DNA of 64,000 bases, taken from contig NC_068338.1 of NCBI RefSeq assembly GCF_014633365.1, positions 48,929,716-48,993,715 on the forward strand, in the 5' to 3' direction. Both the position numbers and the translations under genes were made by a program. Shown here piece after piece: positions 21,067 through 35,200 of this stretch. The notes beneath the pieces are model-generated. The model saw only the letters and a program-made list of their open reading frames with translations, was not told the origin of the DNA and ran no database searches. The stretch comes from Diospyros lotus (taxonomy: Eukaryota > Streptophyta > Magnoliopsida > Ericales > Ebenaceae). Positions within the stretch are counted from its first letter, which is position 1, and each line of letters begins with the position of its first letter.

Positions 21067-24000
21067 ATGGCCGCCGTTTTAGAATCTCCACCAGCATTTT
21101 CAAACCCTCTTTTCTTCTCCAATTCTCACAACCCCAAACTATCATCAGTTCAGAGATTGCCTCGGAAGCCCAGAGATGGTCTCGCCCGTTGCTCGCCCGG
21201 CTACTGTCGGTGTTCTTCTCCTGCGGAGCCCGGCAGCCCGCTACCGCCGCCGGTGGTTTACCCAGAAACCCCTAGTCCCACTTCGGAAATTGGCCCAGTA
21301 AGAGAACGAGCGGCCACCAAGGACCGCCGCAAAGTGGTGAAGCTCGCCTGGGAGAAGCTGGTTCGCTGGTCCCGCTCCTGGCGCTCCAAGGCCAAGACCG
21401 ATGTCGTCGACCGCACCAACAAGGTTTTCTCTGCTCTACCCTGCTGCTTTCCACGTCTCTATAGTAGTCATGCGTGTTCAACTCGTGTATCGGAGGAGCA
21501 TGTAATTGTTGTTCAATTGAATAAATAATCTAGAAATGTAATGTGAAAAGACTGCATCTACAATCCCAATCCAGTGCATGATATTATATAACTTGTAAGA
21601 GTAAGGTAATACTGAGCATGTATGTGGCTATATATAGCCCAGCAAGAGTGCAGTTGTGGACTTCCATGTTGATTAAGTGGTTGGTTTCTACATTCAGCAT
21701 TCCGTTTCTGCTTGCTTTTAGTTTGAAAGTATGGCAAGCAACAACCGCATCCATGATCAAACAAAAAAGGAAAACTGTGTCTTTAGAGTGAGTTGGGTTC
21801 GTGGAATGGCAACTCTGTAGATCTTGTAATTCAATAGATTCATTGTGGGTCGAGGTAATCTGATTCTTTGCAGTTACTCTCATTCATTGTGAGCCATCAT
21901 CGATTAGCAAATTGAACCAACCACTTCCATAAATAACATGCCTTCACACACACATGCTGTAGGTGGTGGTACTTGGAGGCGGGTCTTTTGGAACAGCAAT
22001 GGCTGCGCATGTTGCAGACAGAAAGGCTCAACTAGAAGTTAACATACTTGTACGGGATCCTCAAGTTTGTCGATCAATTAATGAGAGGAACTGCAATTTG
22101 TGAGTTTCCAGTCCATAAGTTGCTACAGCTAACATAGCAATGTTTTCCAAAAATTTGCTTCTTTCTTTTTGATTCTCATTTGTAAATTTATATTTTTGTA
22201 CTGCTTTTCTTTTTTCTTCTTCTTAATTTACGATGCTTTACTTCCAGCAAATATTTTCCAGAACATAGGCTACCAGACAATGTCATTGCAACAACTGATG
22301 CAAAAGCTGCTTTGCACAATGCGGACTTTTGTCTTCATGCTGTACCTGTGCAGGTCTCTTAGTTCGCATTTTGCTAATGAACTTTACTTTTTCAACTGAT
22401 TATGGGAATGATCTCAGAACCTTTTGCTCTTATGTATAAATTGATTATAGCCTGACATATAGTTTGACTGCAGGACATATAGCCTGTGTCCCTAGTATGA
22501 CTCTGAATGAAAACAATGGCAACTGTCTTAATACCATTTATCTCATTGCAGTTCAGCTCATCATATCTTGAGGGAATCGCTGATTATGTTGATCCAGGCT
22601 TACCATTCATCTCCTTAAGTAAAGGGTTGGAACTCAATACTTTGAGGACGATGTCTCAAATAATCCCTCAAGCACTGATGAACCCTCGCCAACCTTTTAT
22701 TGTACTGTCGGGGCCTTCGTTTGCAGTGGAATTGATGAACAAATTGCCAACAGGTTGCTCAGATTTGTTTCGAGTAAACTGGACCTTTTGAAATGTATAT
22801 TTTCATCTCAGTGATCTCACCCATGGTTTTTAAGTGACTAAAATCACGTTTTATGCTTGCCGTGTGTCTTGAAGCAATGGTGGTGGCATCAAAAGACAAA
22901 AAATTAGCAAATGCAGCCCAGCAGCTCCTAGCCTCTAGAAATCTGAGAATCAACACATCAAGGTTAGGGATTCCCTCAGAGTTCTGTAAATCAACACCAA
23001 GGGATTCTTAACATACTTGATTTTAAAGTTGCGCCGTTTTCTCTCTCTAGGCCAGACCCATCGGGTGCCTCAGTTCTGGTCGGTAGTTTATCAGAGAGAA
23101 ACACCAGCATTTTATTTGAGATCGCTCAGCTTGTAACTTCTGATGTTACAGTGATGTTACAGGGGTTGAAATTACAGGTGCACTAAAGAATGTACTTGCA
23201 ATAGCGGCAGGTATTGTGGAAGGAATGAATCTTGGCAATAATTCTATGGCAGCTCTTGTTGCACAAGGTTGTTCTGAGATTCGGTGGTTAGCAACAAAGG
23301 TATTCTATAGATACCTGATGCTTGAATGTGATCCTTGGTTTAAGTGGACCTATTTAATTCCAAATTTCCAGTTTACTGTTCTCTAGTTAGCTTTAAAAAT
23401 GGATTGGAATTATCAGTAGCCACATGGCAGAAGGTGAAGAGATTATTTCTGGGTATCACAGATATGACGGAATGGCTTAACCTTCTGATTTCGTGCAGTG
23501 TTTTCCATAGAAACTACTCCATGCTAGTGGTTTGTGCCAAAAAGTTTCACAAGTTAATACCATCTTGAACTGGTAATTATAGATCATGACCTTAGGTTCA
23601 GGAGTCAATAGTGGTCAGTTGATCTGATTTACATGTTCTGGCTTGGTACTTGTTTTATTATGTCTTGTTGCACTTGATACAATCATGTTTTGCTCCTCTT
23701 TCAATCAAGATGGGTGCAAAGTCAACAACGATAACCGGTTTATCAGGAACAGGGGACATAATGCTTACATGTTTTGTGAACCTGTCAAGAAACCGAACGG
23801 TTGGAGTTCGTCTTGGATTAGGGGAAGATCTCGATGATATATTAAGTTCCATGAATCAGGTTCTTGAGAAAACCTTCCTTCCTAGTTAAATGCTTTCCAT
23901 TTCTTGTGGGTATTTATTGTCAATGTCCTGTAGGTGGCTGAAGGTGTATCAACAGCAGGAGCAGTTATTGCTTTGGCGCAAAAATACAATGTAAAAATGC

Positions 24001-24357
24001 CAGTTTTGACCGCTGTTGCTCGGATTATAGACAATGAATTGACCCCCAAAAAAGCCGTTCTTGAATTGATGAACCTTCCTCAGGTCATTTTATATATTTG
24101 ATGAAATTCATACCTATCTTCTCAGATTTGGGTCCTAAGTGTTCCATACGGAAAAACATGTTGACAAGTATGACAACTATAATATTTCCCAGCATAATCA
24201 CAGTAAGGGGCGAATAACCCCTGAATTTGTGGCTGGAACTTATTTCTGGTCATAGTTGCTTGATTTTTGGTTTAACGCCTTGCTAGATGACATTAAGTTT
24301 CATTTTGTTAACTAGGTTAAAATACTTCATATTGATTTGTAGGTGGAAGAAGTTTGA
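21067..24357 (+). CDS. GLY1: Plastid glycerol-3-phosphate dehydrogenase (NAD+), GLY1/SFD1
   Basis: Nine exons join in frame: 21067-21423, 21963-22099, 22248-22353, 22552-22753, 22875-22962, 23152-23299, 23710-23859, 23934-24083 and 24343-24357. They give 450 residues. The first ~75 residues are Ser/Pro/Arg-rich, as in a chloroplast transit peptide. The NAD-binding loop [13 protein letters not shown] is at 120-132; SLSKGLE carries catalytic Lys224 and GALKNV Lys309; NRTVGVRLG lies in the substrate domain. The enzyme reduces dihydroxyacetone phosphate to glycerol-3-phosphate for plastid glycerolipids; in Arabidopsis (At2g40690) mutants change galactolipids and systemic resistance. The frame is open upstream to 20830, but MAAVLESPP is the natural start. 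An 11-bp duplication sits at the acceptor of exon 6. Confidence 0.95.
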
Positions 24358-25702
24358 AAGTTAGAGATCAAGAAAGCCAATTACACGTGAAGTGAAATGC
24401 TGTAAGCAGATGTGTTAACCTGCATCACTAGATTCACATAGATGTCAGCTCATAGTTCAAATAATTCTTTCTTCTTTTTTTTTGCTTTACTAATTCATGT
24501 ACATTTTTATCCTCCTAAATTTACTTAAGAGAGCAACACTGTAATGAGATTTTGTAATGTGATCAGTACAGTGAAGCTGAATGAATCAGTTGATATCCTA
24601 AACAAGAGGAATCAATGTTTTGGTGTAATGCCTTCAATCATTTTTGTGGTACGATTGCTGATCACATGGCTTATGGTTTACAGCAATGCTCCAGATAGCT
24701 TGCATTTGCTGATGAACAGGTTTGTCTGTGGCAATTTCTTTTTCACTTTTCTTTCATAACAACCATAGGTTTTCTTGGTGGAAAAATATTCTGCTTGTTT
24801 CTACCCTGATCTGGACCAGCCACCAACTTCATTTTGTTAAGAGTTTCATGGCAAGCGTTACAACTTGCCTTAGTGCTTGGTGGCATTTATCTGGGTCTTG
24901 GAGGAGATCGGGCATCTTTTTAGAAAATTGGGTAACTAGCTTGAAGGTGCCATGAGTCAACTATATCAGAACTCAGACACTGGGATGATTAATGCACCTA
25001 AAGCCTAAAGGTTCTTAAGATGCATTGGCAAGTAGGCTGTCCTGTAATAGATACAATTAACAGTGGATGAACTAGCACGTGCAAATGCATAGTGATAAAA
25101 ACCTTCTCCATTGCAATCTCAGATACTTGCTCTTATGCAACAAGAAGCAGAACTTCAGCTACAAATAACTGAATCTGGATACTGTGGTAATAAGAATAAT
25201 CATGCAAAGGAGATGAACAGAGTATGAAGAGTTACCTCAGTGGATGGAAGCGTCCAGAGTTCAATTCTTTTATCTTCTTCACTCAGTTATAACATATAAC
25301 AGCATGTTGAATTCTTATTTACATCTTGATCTCATCATCAGCAAACATCAAGAAATATAGTGTACTGCTGAAACTGAGGATAAATGCATGAATAAACGTC
25401 AAGCAAACAGCTAATCAAATTGGCTGATACGACTAATGGCTTCTAATAAAGCATCTACTCCAATTATCTGCTTATACTTATCTCACCTACATCATCTGCC
25501 TCCCATTTAAACACGCCTGTCTATTATAAAATACAGCCTGAAGAACATTGCAAAAGAGCTATTGGTGCAGGCAAATCAGCCAGTAGCCATTTTATTGCCT
25601 TTTGCTTCTATGCTTTTTACATTCGGCAGAGTATAAATGAAAATCTAAACAGAACTCCTGATCCATGAGCAAAATTAAAATTGTAGAAGGAAGGACAGAT
25701 TG
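24358..25702. other. Intergenic region between convergent genes
   Basis: This is the shared 3' region of GLY1 (+) and the TMEM87-like gene (-). It is AT-rich with only short chance frames, and no repeat or RNA gene was recognised. Confidence 0.5.
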
Positions 25703-28700
25703 TCACTCTCTCTTGTCCTCCTCAAGGTCTTCTCCCAGCCCAAACACGGGATCTGCTGCAATTGACAACTTCCTTTCCTTTCTTTCCAGTTTGGTTGCTA
25801 GATCTCCAGCCACCATTATAGCACTGCCAGTCAATGAGATACCCTCCTCGTCAAGGTCATCAATAGTCTCTTCTGAGTATGCATACCTGCACAGGCCCAC
25901 ATTATTAGGAATTTACAGTCAAATGATGAACAATGACAATTGTGCTACAGGTAGATAAGATTCCATGTCAGCCTTTTACAATTGTGCTACAATAGCTATG
26001 GCCCTTACAGTTGGGTTCAGTATCACCCACCTACTTACAGTCAAATGCTAAAATAATTGAAGAACAATGAGAATTTGGACTCTTGTCTACACCTTTCCCT
26101 TTAAGATAACATGACAGCCCTTTTACCATTGGCGCTTACTATTTTATGTAGTGAGTATCATTAATCAATTTAGGTATGTCGATCGTCATTGCTTTAGATG
26201 CAAGAAAAAAAAATGTTTTTTAAGTATAAACTTGCGGGAGTGATGCCAGTGCCAAAGGTTGATCGACTCATTAATTGAGTTAACACTATGTAGGACGGGT
26301 AATTGCTGCACATACAGACTTGCTAGCAAAGAAACTCCCGTTGAGTTGATGATATTCAAACGGCTTCTTTATGGGTTGATTAGGTCCACTCCATAAGCAG
26401 ATATTATAGAAAAATACCTTGTTGGATTATGTGAAGGAGCCCAGAGAATGCATATCACCAACAAAAGTTGAAATGCCAGCACAGTCCAAAAGGCTGGGAT
26501 GATCCATGCTCTTTGCCACAATTCGCTCAATGGGTCAGTTGCGTTGAAGTACAACTGAACAATGTAAAAGGAGAAGCTTAAATATGTCAAATTCTGATCT
26601 TATTATAATTAAACAGGAAAACAAAGCCAGAGAATAGCAGAGCTAGCATCTACACGGTGATCACTCCAAACCCCCGGGAATAACGAAATATTAAGAGCCA
26701 AATCAGTCAAATCTGGAGATTTTACTAACTTGTCAACCACATCTGGAAACAAGGGCAGAATCTATTGGGTTACACTGTTATTGCGTCTCTGTTTCATCAA
26801 ATCAGTCAGCTAAATAAAACTGGAGGAAGGGGAAATAAAAAGGAACAGAAAATTACCTCATAACCAATCCAAGCAACAGAGAGTAGAACTGATACTGCCA
26901 GAGCGTTGGTAAACTTGCGGTACAACTCGAGTTTGGCCATGCTTCTCCGTATCTGTGGTTTAAGCAGGCAAACAAGAAGGGAAAGACAAAGTCAACATTT
27001 GCACCATGGACGAAATGTAATTCTGAATCTGAGGTTTAGCGAGACAGATGAAATACAATTACACAGAACAAAGCCAAAGGATTAAGGACATTTCTGTAAC
27101 TTTTCTCATCTTGCAGGCATTGTCTGAAACATCACTAACCAGATAACAGTTTTATGTACTTGTACAAAATTCACTAATGTCATAGTAGAATCACCATAAA
27201 ATAGAATGGTTAATAACAAGACAAAGACATCAAATCAATGTTTTAACAAACTATGTGACCCCAACTGAGTCCAGGTGAGACAAGCTGGAAGCAACCATCT
27301 GGTAATCTGTGATGGCTTTACCATAGACGACAGATACAACTGGATACTCATAGAAGTCAAAATCAAGAAATCCAATAAAACAATGAAAGAAAATAATAAA
27401 TAAGCTGCCGCTTAAGCATGGTTTAAGTGGCAGAACTGAATGGAACCTGGACTACACTAATAAATATCGTCAATATCTATTTTGCAAACACTACTATATA
27501 CGATACAGAGAAGTAATGTATCATGTACAGATTAAAAAAAAAACGAAGTATCTCTCACCAAAGCATGTGTGTGCTGTACAGCTAGATAAATGTATTAATA
27601 AGATTCATGTTCCATCTACGAGCTATTGCATAGTCTATTGTGCCAAATACCATAGATGCACAACACTAGCAAGCAGATGAGTCAATCATGACCTGATTTT
27701 AACTGTTATTTGCACTGCAAAAGTGTTTGCAAGTGATATTAAATTGAAACCCCACAATCTCATTTAACTGTTGAGACCTTTTATTCAATTGTTCACCAAT
27801 CTTTCAGAATTGCATTTAGACAGAAGGCATTTTCAGCTTTTTAAAAGTTAAACAACAAACCTTCCAGTCAAATTTTTATTTCCACTCTCCTGTGGAATCT
27901 TAGTGCTGTTTAGCACTCAAAACAACATTTCCCATACCCAGTACGGCAGTACTTACAGAAAAAGTGAAACTAACTAATTATTCATCAGTCACATCTACAG
28001 TTATACAGCAGAGCACCTGCATAGATATTTGCCATGATTTGAGCAGTGAGTGAAGCTTATATCAGGCCTTGGCGTCAATACAAAGCAAGACACAGTTAGG
28101 TTCGCGTTTAGTAGGTTATAAGAATCGCATTTGCACAAGACATGTAAATGATGGCTTGGTGGACTTTGCAACATGAACAACTATTGGACATTAATGGAAG
28201 ACACAACGGGCTTTCTATTTCCTTAAAATGGCTTTTATGGTAACTTGGTAATAATAAGAAACAAATATTAACAATACCTGCAGCTTCTCTAGGGTCTTTG
28301 ACAATGATGAAAAGATCCAAACAATAAAGCAGGCATCCAATATAGCAACGGGTAACACCAGAAAAAGCCTTGTTTTCCCCGAAAAGTCATTAATATTTCC
28401 CAAATGTTCAACCAGCTCAAGAGCTTCTGAAGCCACAAAGTAAATCACACCAAGAAGAAGCACTTTTGCAGTTATACCACCAAGGGTGGGCCGGACAACA
28501 CCATAACCCATTGATACCACTAAAAGAAGAAGACGTGAGACAGTTTTCTTGATAGCACTGAAGGTAACTGCCCACATGGTTATTCCCATTGGCCTGCTTC
28601 CAGTAGCATTAAAATTTGCATATTCGAAATACCATAGAGCCATTTCACACATTCCCAGACCAATTACAGCTGTGATGTGGTAGTGTAATTGTATTATATC

Positions 28701-30804
28701 TTTCCAATACTGTACAAAGTGAAGAAACCATATGAGACCAAGAACAAGATACACTAGAGACATGAAACCATAAAATGTCATCAGGGGAGCCATTTTTCCA
28801 GGTAGATAACCTTCTGGGTTTCTCCAAACTGTTCTTCCACTGATTAGTGTGACCTGGAGTTCAGGATCGCAAAACATAAAATACAGATAGTACATGCCAG
28901 TACTATTTATCTCAACAGTCTGAGGCACCATTTTAGCCTCTTCATTTTTCCCATCAAAGAAAGTCTGGATTCGTCTTGGCCAGCCAGGTTTATCTGGGTC
29001 CTGGCGGATAATAACCTCTCCAACATTGCAGGCCCCATCTTTGGCAAGAGCAGGAGTGCAACATATTGCATCAGAATTTAAGTAAGAACCCCCAACCTTG
29101 TACCTGTCTTTGACCTCAACTATAATAGCTTCAACCAACCCTGTCTTTTGCTGCATGTCATTCTGTTTGTTGGTGGCTTCTGTTGTTCTCGTAAATGTGA
29201 TTGACTCAAACCTGAAATCATGAAGCGAAAAACAGATAAATGCTTGAAAAAAAGTCTTTAAGACATGTTTGGAAACAAATCCATAATGGGGTATCATGTT
29301 TACTCAAAATTAAATGGACTCAGTACTATAATCAAATTTAACCATATTTTGACCATATATTTTTAGTTAGATATTCTCACCCAAGTAATTTGGTCCTAGT
29401 TGTAATCATTCCTGATGAAATACAACTGCAGGTTTCAGAACAAAATGCTAGCTACAATACCATATCACCAATTAATTATTTTCCAACAATGAATAGAAAA
29501 ATAAGGAAATCAACCTCATTCAAAGATGTGTTAGTGTCATGAGATAGAGATGTAGTTTGAATCATATCATATCAATGATCTCCTAGCAGGTCCATGCTGG
29601 AATTTTAGAAAAGCTCATTGACTAAAACAGTAATTGTGAAATAAAGTAGGTGCTATATGAACTGGCAGAAACATCCAGGCATTGAACAAGAAAAGCTGTC
29701 ATGTTGGAATACTACGTTCATGGAAAACGACAATGGGGAGCTAAAAAAATCTTCAGATATTTGAACTTTGTAAGAGACAGACACTCACAGTCAAGCACGC
29801 AAGAATAGCTTCCATGAACTAAAAATAACTTTATTGGTAATCTTTCATCACTGCTATATGGCATGAATTTTATTCATCAAGGTTCATGCAACAACAGGTA
29901 CCACTTTCAGTCACTACATACATGTGGACTAGCACACTCAGACAAACAAATAAGAAAAAAATCGATTCTTGATCTCGTCTTGTGAAGCCAAATTGCAAGC
30001 TTTGCAACTTAGTCTATGATGAATCACTCAGGAACACGTTGAAACTATCCATGTCATGTGCGACTTAGTTTAAGAAAAGAAAAAGAAAATGCTTCTAGAG
30101 ATTTCATTTTTTGGAGAGCTGTTCTAAGTTTGCATGATCTCTTCAAACAGCCTGGCCAAGCACACTATCTTTGGCAGTACACATCTAAGTCTATTGAATT
30201 CCATTACCTCGTGAAGCTTTAATTTCTTCCTCCATATTTTTATCTATAAATTAGTTCCTTTATTTTCCTTAACATTGCCAATCTTTTAAGATCTGAAGGA
30301 ACTTTTTCCATCAAGTGCAGATACACATGTACTCATGAAGCAGATAAATGGAAAAACCGCTACTAGTCAAAACATAAATAATTGAAATTCCAAACACGCA
30401 AAACCTTTCCCAAAATGTCTATCATAAACAGAGACATCCATCGACCATCACTCAGAAATAATCTTTAGAAGCAACGTTAATTAATTACTTAACGAAACGA
30501 AAAACAAAAAAGAAAAAGGAATATTGAGCGACTAATTGTTATTATACCTGATGAAGGATTTGCCATTGAGGGGCGGGGGTTTATCTGGCTGAGAGGAAGT
30601 GTGTTTGGAAGAGTCCAATTCCTGAGAAGCGTAGAGCCCCTCGCTGCCGCCGTGAACGAAGAACGAATTGAAGCGAGGAATGAAAGGCTCCCTATTGTAT
30701 TCATGGATCGAAGCCCTCGCAGCTTTGATCCAGCAGCTCATCGTCACCACCAGAATCCCTACAATGCTGTACCAATTACACCGACAGTTTCCTCTCTCTC
30801 TCAT
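25703..30804 (-). CDS. Lung seven-transmembrane receptor family (TMEM87/GOST-like)
   Basis: Five exons, in gene order 30804-30548, 29211-28278, 26952-26857, 26554-26418 and 25886-25703, keep frame (phases 2, 0, 0, 2) and give 535 residues. A signal peptide (about residues 1-31, ending WIKAARA) precedes a lumenal GOLD-like domain with several Cys (ICCTPALAKDGACNVGE, MYYLYFMFCDPELQ). A seven-span membrane core follows (MTFYGFMSLVYLVLGLIWF through LVISVLLSVAWIGYE-like spans to FWTVLAFQLLLVICILWAP). The cytosolic tail is acidic (EETIDDLDEEG, LGEDLEEDKRE). Family members act in Golgi/endosome trafficking and mechanosensitive signalling in animals; the plant role is poorly known. The first Met is the only one upstream of the signal peptide. 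The gene faces GLY1 convergently. Intron 1 (29212-30547) and intron 2 (26953-28277) hold nothing recognised. Confidence 0.92.
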
Positions 30805-30820
30805 CTCTCTCCCTCCCTTC

Positions 30821-30873
<53 letters not shown>

Positions 30874-32275
30874 ATATCAGTTTGTCTGAAACTAGCTATA
30901 TATCTAGGTAGGGGAAAGAATGAAGAAGAAATGAGATCAATGCAGGCGCCAGGAGGACAACGATGGTGGCGTTTCTCAAATTACTGTTATATACATACAC
31001 AAATATATACGGACGGATTTTAACTTGTTAGGAATCAGGGAGGGATCTTACTGTATATTATAGCAGAGCCCCCCCACCCCCCCGCCCCCCCCTCTGTGTG
31101 AGATATTTGCGTACAAATATTATTTGATACTCACTTTGTCATATTTTTAATAATATTTATGTATTAATACTTTATATATTTATACTAATATTATATAAAA
31201 TATAATATATTAATATATATATGTGAATATTTAAATAATATTTTTAATATATATATATATACAATTTTAAGGGTCTTTGAATACGATTCAGAGTTCAAAT
31301 TTTTACTTATTTTAATATATTTTTTTTTAAAAAAAAAAAAAAGGAAGACATTCGTTTTGAAGGAAGGAAAAGGGAAATAATAGAGTTAGGCAACACTAAG
31401 GTTGAGGTATAATTATGACTTGACTTGTAATGGGAAATACCGTTACCACTTAATGTAGTGATGAGTTTAAAAATTTTAGGACAAAATTAATGTATAATAA
31501 AACAAGAATTAAGTAAAGACTGTTATACATAATTGGGAAACAAAATACGTTACTGAGCAAAAAAGAAAAATATATGATTCTTCTATTCTATGTCCTAATT
31601 AAGGATACAAGAAAGTGGTATTTTATTTTACAAAAATTCATTAATTAATGGGAATAAATGCAAACATCTTACCAATTAATGACAGATATTTAGAATACAT
31701 GATAAATGGATGGAAAATAAGTTCGACTTATCACGTGCAACTTTTCCCAAGGAAAACCAACAAAATATTTTATCAAAATGAGTTAGAAGATGGTGCTGAG
31801 ACACCGTCCCAAAATAGAACCACAATAGATTCGTGTTGTGCTCATGACTTGTTTTTATTTTTTTCTCTTTTTTGGTTTTTGCCGGCTCTTCAGGGAAAAA
31901 AGCTGCCCGATTCAACGCCAGAACAAGCGGCGCCAAACCCACAAAAGAACATGGAGTTAATAGCACAAATCATGAGCTTGGTTGGGTCAAGGAGGAAATA
32001 CAAAACAGTATTTGCAACTGTTTTTTAGCTAAGGAAGGGTCAAAAAAAAGTACATTCGGAGCAAAGAATATGGATTGGATGGAAAAAAAAAAAAATCATA
32101 TTACAAATCAAATAATATGTTGGATAAAATACAGGCTACGGACGACGATGATCCCCAATTTCATTATATTTGTGATACGAAAACTCAATATCAAGAAGAA
32201 CAAACAAATGTACAAAATTCAGTTAAATCTGTTCACTCCCTCTCTCTTCCTTTCCTTCCCTAATTCCATTGTTCT
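30805..32275. other. Promoter of the TMEM87-like gene and 3' region of the SCYL2 gene
   Basis: It begins with a (TC)n(TA)n microsatellite in the leader of the TMEM87-like gene, then a C-rich run at 31069-31092, AT-rich DNA to about 31640, and a mixed-composition stretch (31860-32040) with unrecognised frames. No gene could be supported. Confidence 0.4.
30811..30872. repeat. (TC)n then (TA)n microsatellite
   Basis: A pure CT run of more than 15 repeats passes directly into a TA run. It lies immediately upstream of the start codon of the TMEM87-like gene, reading as GA repeats in its leader. Confidence 0.9.
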
Positions 32276-35200
32276 CTACATTCCAGATGAGGATGTCCGG
32301 TTTATCCTCTGAGCACCCAATCTTGGTGCCGCAGGTTTGGCGCCTCGTCCTCGCCCAGCTGATAAAGGCTTCGCCTTTGTAGTGGGCAGGGGAGCAGCAA
32401 TGGCAGCCCACGGATCATCATCGTCAACCGATACACTTGATTTCACATTCAAAGGTTTTGATCCTGTTTTTGGAGGAGGGGCAGCTATCGAACCCCACAA
32501 GTCATCGTCTTCCTCTTTGGTAGCCTTCGCTGCAGTTTTGGGACGCAGACTTGTAACTGAGTGAACAGATTGGTCTCATTAGAAATTCCATCAAAAACTG
32601 AACATGACAATAAAAGGTAGATCTGAAATTAAACAAGCCCGCAGCCAACCAAAAGAATAAACAAATACAGAGGCAGGTCTATAGGAATAGTTGTAGATTA
32701 GGGTCCTAAATGCATCCAGGATTTCCAGGCACACAAAACCCAAAAGAAAACAAAAACAAGAGATTCAAGAATAAGGGCTTGTTTGGCTATTTGCTGTGTT
32801 GTGTTGTGTTGCAAAAGCAGTCATAAAGGTAATATTTGATAAGTAAAGTATATTACTGAGTTTATCAATGTTGAATGCTAAGTAATAATTGCTAGGTTAA
32901 TATTTTCTGTCGTGACATAGATATGCAAAATAACTATAAATGATAATGGTATATTAAATAAGCATTATAAACAAATATTTTATACTAAATTATTTATAAT
33001 ATTTAAAGTGATATTACAAAATTATAAACTCAACATGCTCCTGAGATAACTAAATAAAATAGCATGGAAATATGTCATTTATTACACACAAAAAAGTAAG
33101 TAATTCACTAGTCAAATTAGATGCAGTAGTATGAAAGACGTTAATGACTTTTCATACATGCTTAAAATTAAAGAGAAAAATTATCTATTTCTTTTTTTTA
33201 AATAGTCAGTCCCATAAGCTATTTTACTTTTAATTTAAAATAGGTGGTTCTTGCTTTTTATTTAAAGCAACTTAACCTTCTTTTTTTTTTAAGTTTCGAC
33301 TGTGCTTTAAAAGCAAAGTTGTTCTTGACAAAACATTACTTTTTTAATTTCTTTTAGTAAAAAGCAATTATGCTTTAAAAACACCAAAAACACCATCAAC
33401 TATACCTTATCCTAAAGAAATTATGGTCCAACCTCCCATAAAATATATGGGTGTTTTGCAAAGGGTAATGAAGCATAAGGTTTCCTCTACTTTGTTTATT
33501 TTGTGGGGACTGCTGTCCTGACTCCTGAGGGATTTCCTTTGATTTCTTATTTTCTTCACCATTGCCTCCACTGACCAAAAGAAAAGGTTTCTTTAACTAG
33601 AGAACAAATTAGCAAGTTTAGTTCAGAATTGTATTTATTGATCAACTGTGAGAGGTTCAAGAATATGGCTGTAAACACCACCGGCCATTGATTTAGGTAC
33701 CTGGACCATATCTGCTATTTTAGGGCAACTTGTGCAGAAGTGTACCATAAAATACATATTCATGCAGATACACTTGCTCAAACATTTTCATCAAGTTTCT
33801 TAAACTATCTATAAGATTGTTCATGAACATACATTTTTAGTTGGTACCTCCATTTTGATCATACAGTCAAGATAATGCGGCACAAATTACTGTTAATGTG
33901 TCTTATTGAAGTTAATGTTTGCAAATAAGCCCTACTACAAGTGAAAAGGATGTTATTACCTGGTGGTTTGGGCTGTGAGACAGGCCGCTTTTGTGCTGCT
34001 TGAATGTTTGCAAGAGCTGGAGATGGCTTTGGCTCCTCAAGTGGCTCAATATCATCCCATCCATCTTTATCGCTTTCATGCTCTTCATGAAGTCCATTTT
34101 CAAGTTCTCCCCAGCCATCAGTTGATGTAGGGGACACAGGAGCAGGTTGATCTGCTGTATCTGAACTGGAATTTACATGGACTGGCATTGCACGAGAACT
34201 ATCCATCTCTGTAGTCATTGCAAGAAAGTAAAACTGAAATATTAACTTATGGAGTCAATACATCAATTACATCTAGAGATTGAAATAGCTTTCAAGAAAG
34301 GGGGGGAAAGTGCAAGTGAAACAACTGCATCATCCAAAATGTTGCATGCACAAATACCTGCCTAGAAACTAGGTCAAAAAACAACTAAAAGAATCTATTC
34401 TTGGCTCTGTCTTTTTTGCTACTGATACAAGCAATCTATAACAGTCCCATTATGTGAAAATTAATCTAATCCCATTTCCAATCTACCAGCACCCAGGGGC
34501 TCAAATACAAAAAGAGTGGGCTAAGGTGGGGGAGGCAATTATTACCAACAAGTTCACTTAGTAAAAATGGAAGATGCAGAAGAATAAACGGCATAAATTT
34601 TAATTAAAATGAGTTTGTTGTTGAAAGAATAAGAGTTTTGCATATACACCAAGCATCCAAAATAAATAATTATCAATTTAATACAAACTTCTCCTGGAGG
34701 CTTAGTCAAACATCAACCTTCCAAATTTTAGCCTCGTTTGTTTCTGTTTATATTGAAGAAAGAGAATAAGTTTTTGAAAATTTTGTAAATGAAGACACCC
34801 TCCTACTGGTTTCAGCAGTTTTCGAACCCTAATCAAACACAAGAACCCATTTAAAGCATCAGACAATTGTAAACCTGGGCAGCTAAGAAATAAAAAACAA
34901 CTTGGGTGGTTAACTCTAGTCGGGTAAAGGGGAAATTGAATAAATAAACGGAGAAAAAATTCCCTAAGATTTTGGATTGGTAACGTGCCACCAGCTGGCC
35001 AGGTTGTTACAAGTAGGCCTCTCTATACCTTTTGTATAATTTTTTTTTTTTTGGAGGTGTTGAACCTTCCTAGAATCAACTTTTGGATTGTATGCATGAA
35101 TTTCCAGTGTGAAAGCATTTTGATAAATAGAGGATCCTTATTTTTTTGTCTGACCCTCTTCTTTTGTACATCGGTAGTAACACCCTTTAATACCTTCTAT

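Noticed and set aside
31648..32312. Overlapping frames of 126 and 146 codons between the TMEM87-like and SCYL2 genes
   Set aside because: They lack recognisable motifs, a plausible start context or splice partners. Composition is mixed and the region is the 3' flank of SCYL2.
32770..33400. Possible MITE starting AGGGCTTGTTTGGCTATTTG
   Set aside because: The left end resembles common plant MITE termini, but I could not find a matching inverted right end or target duplication.
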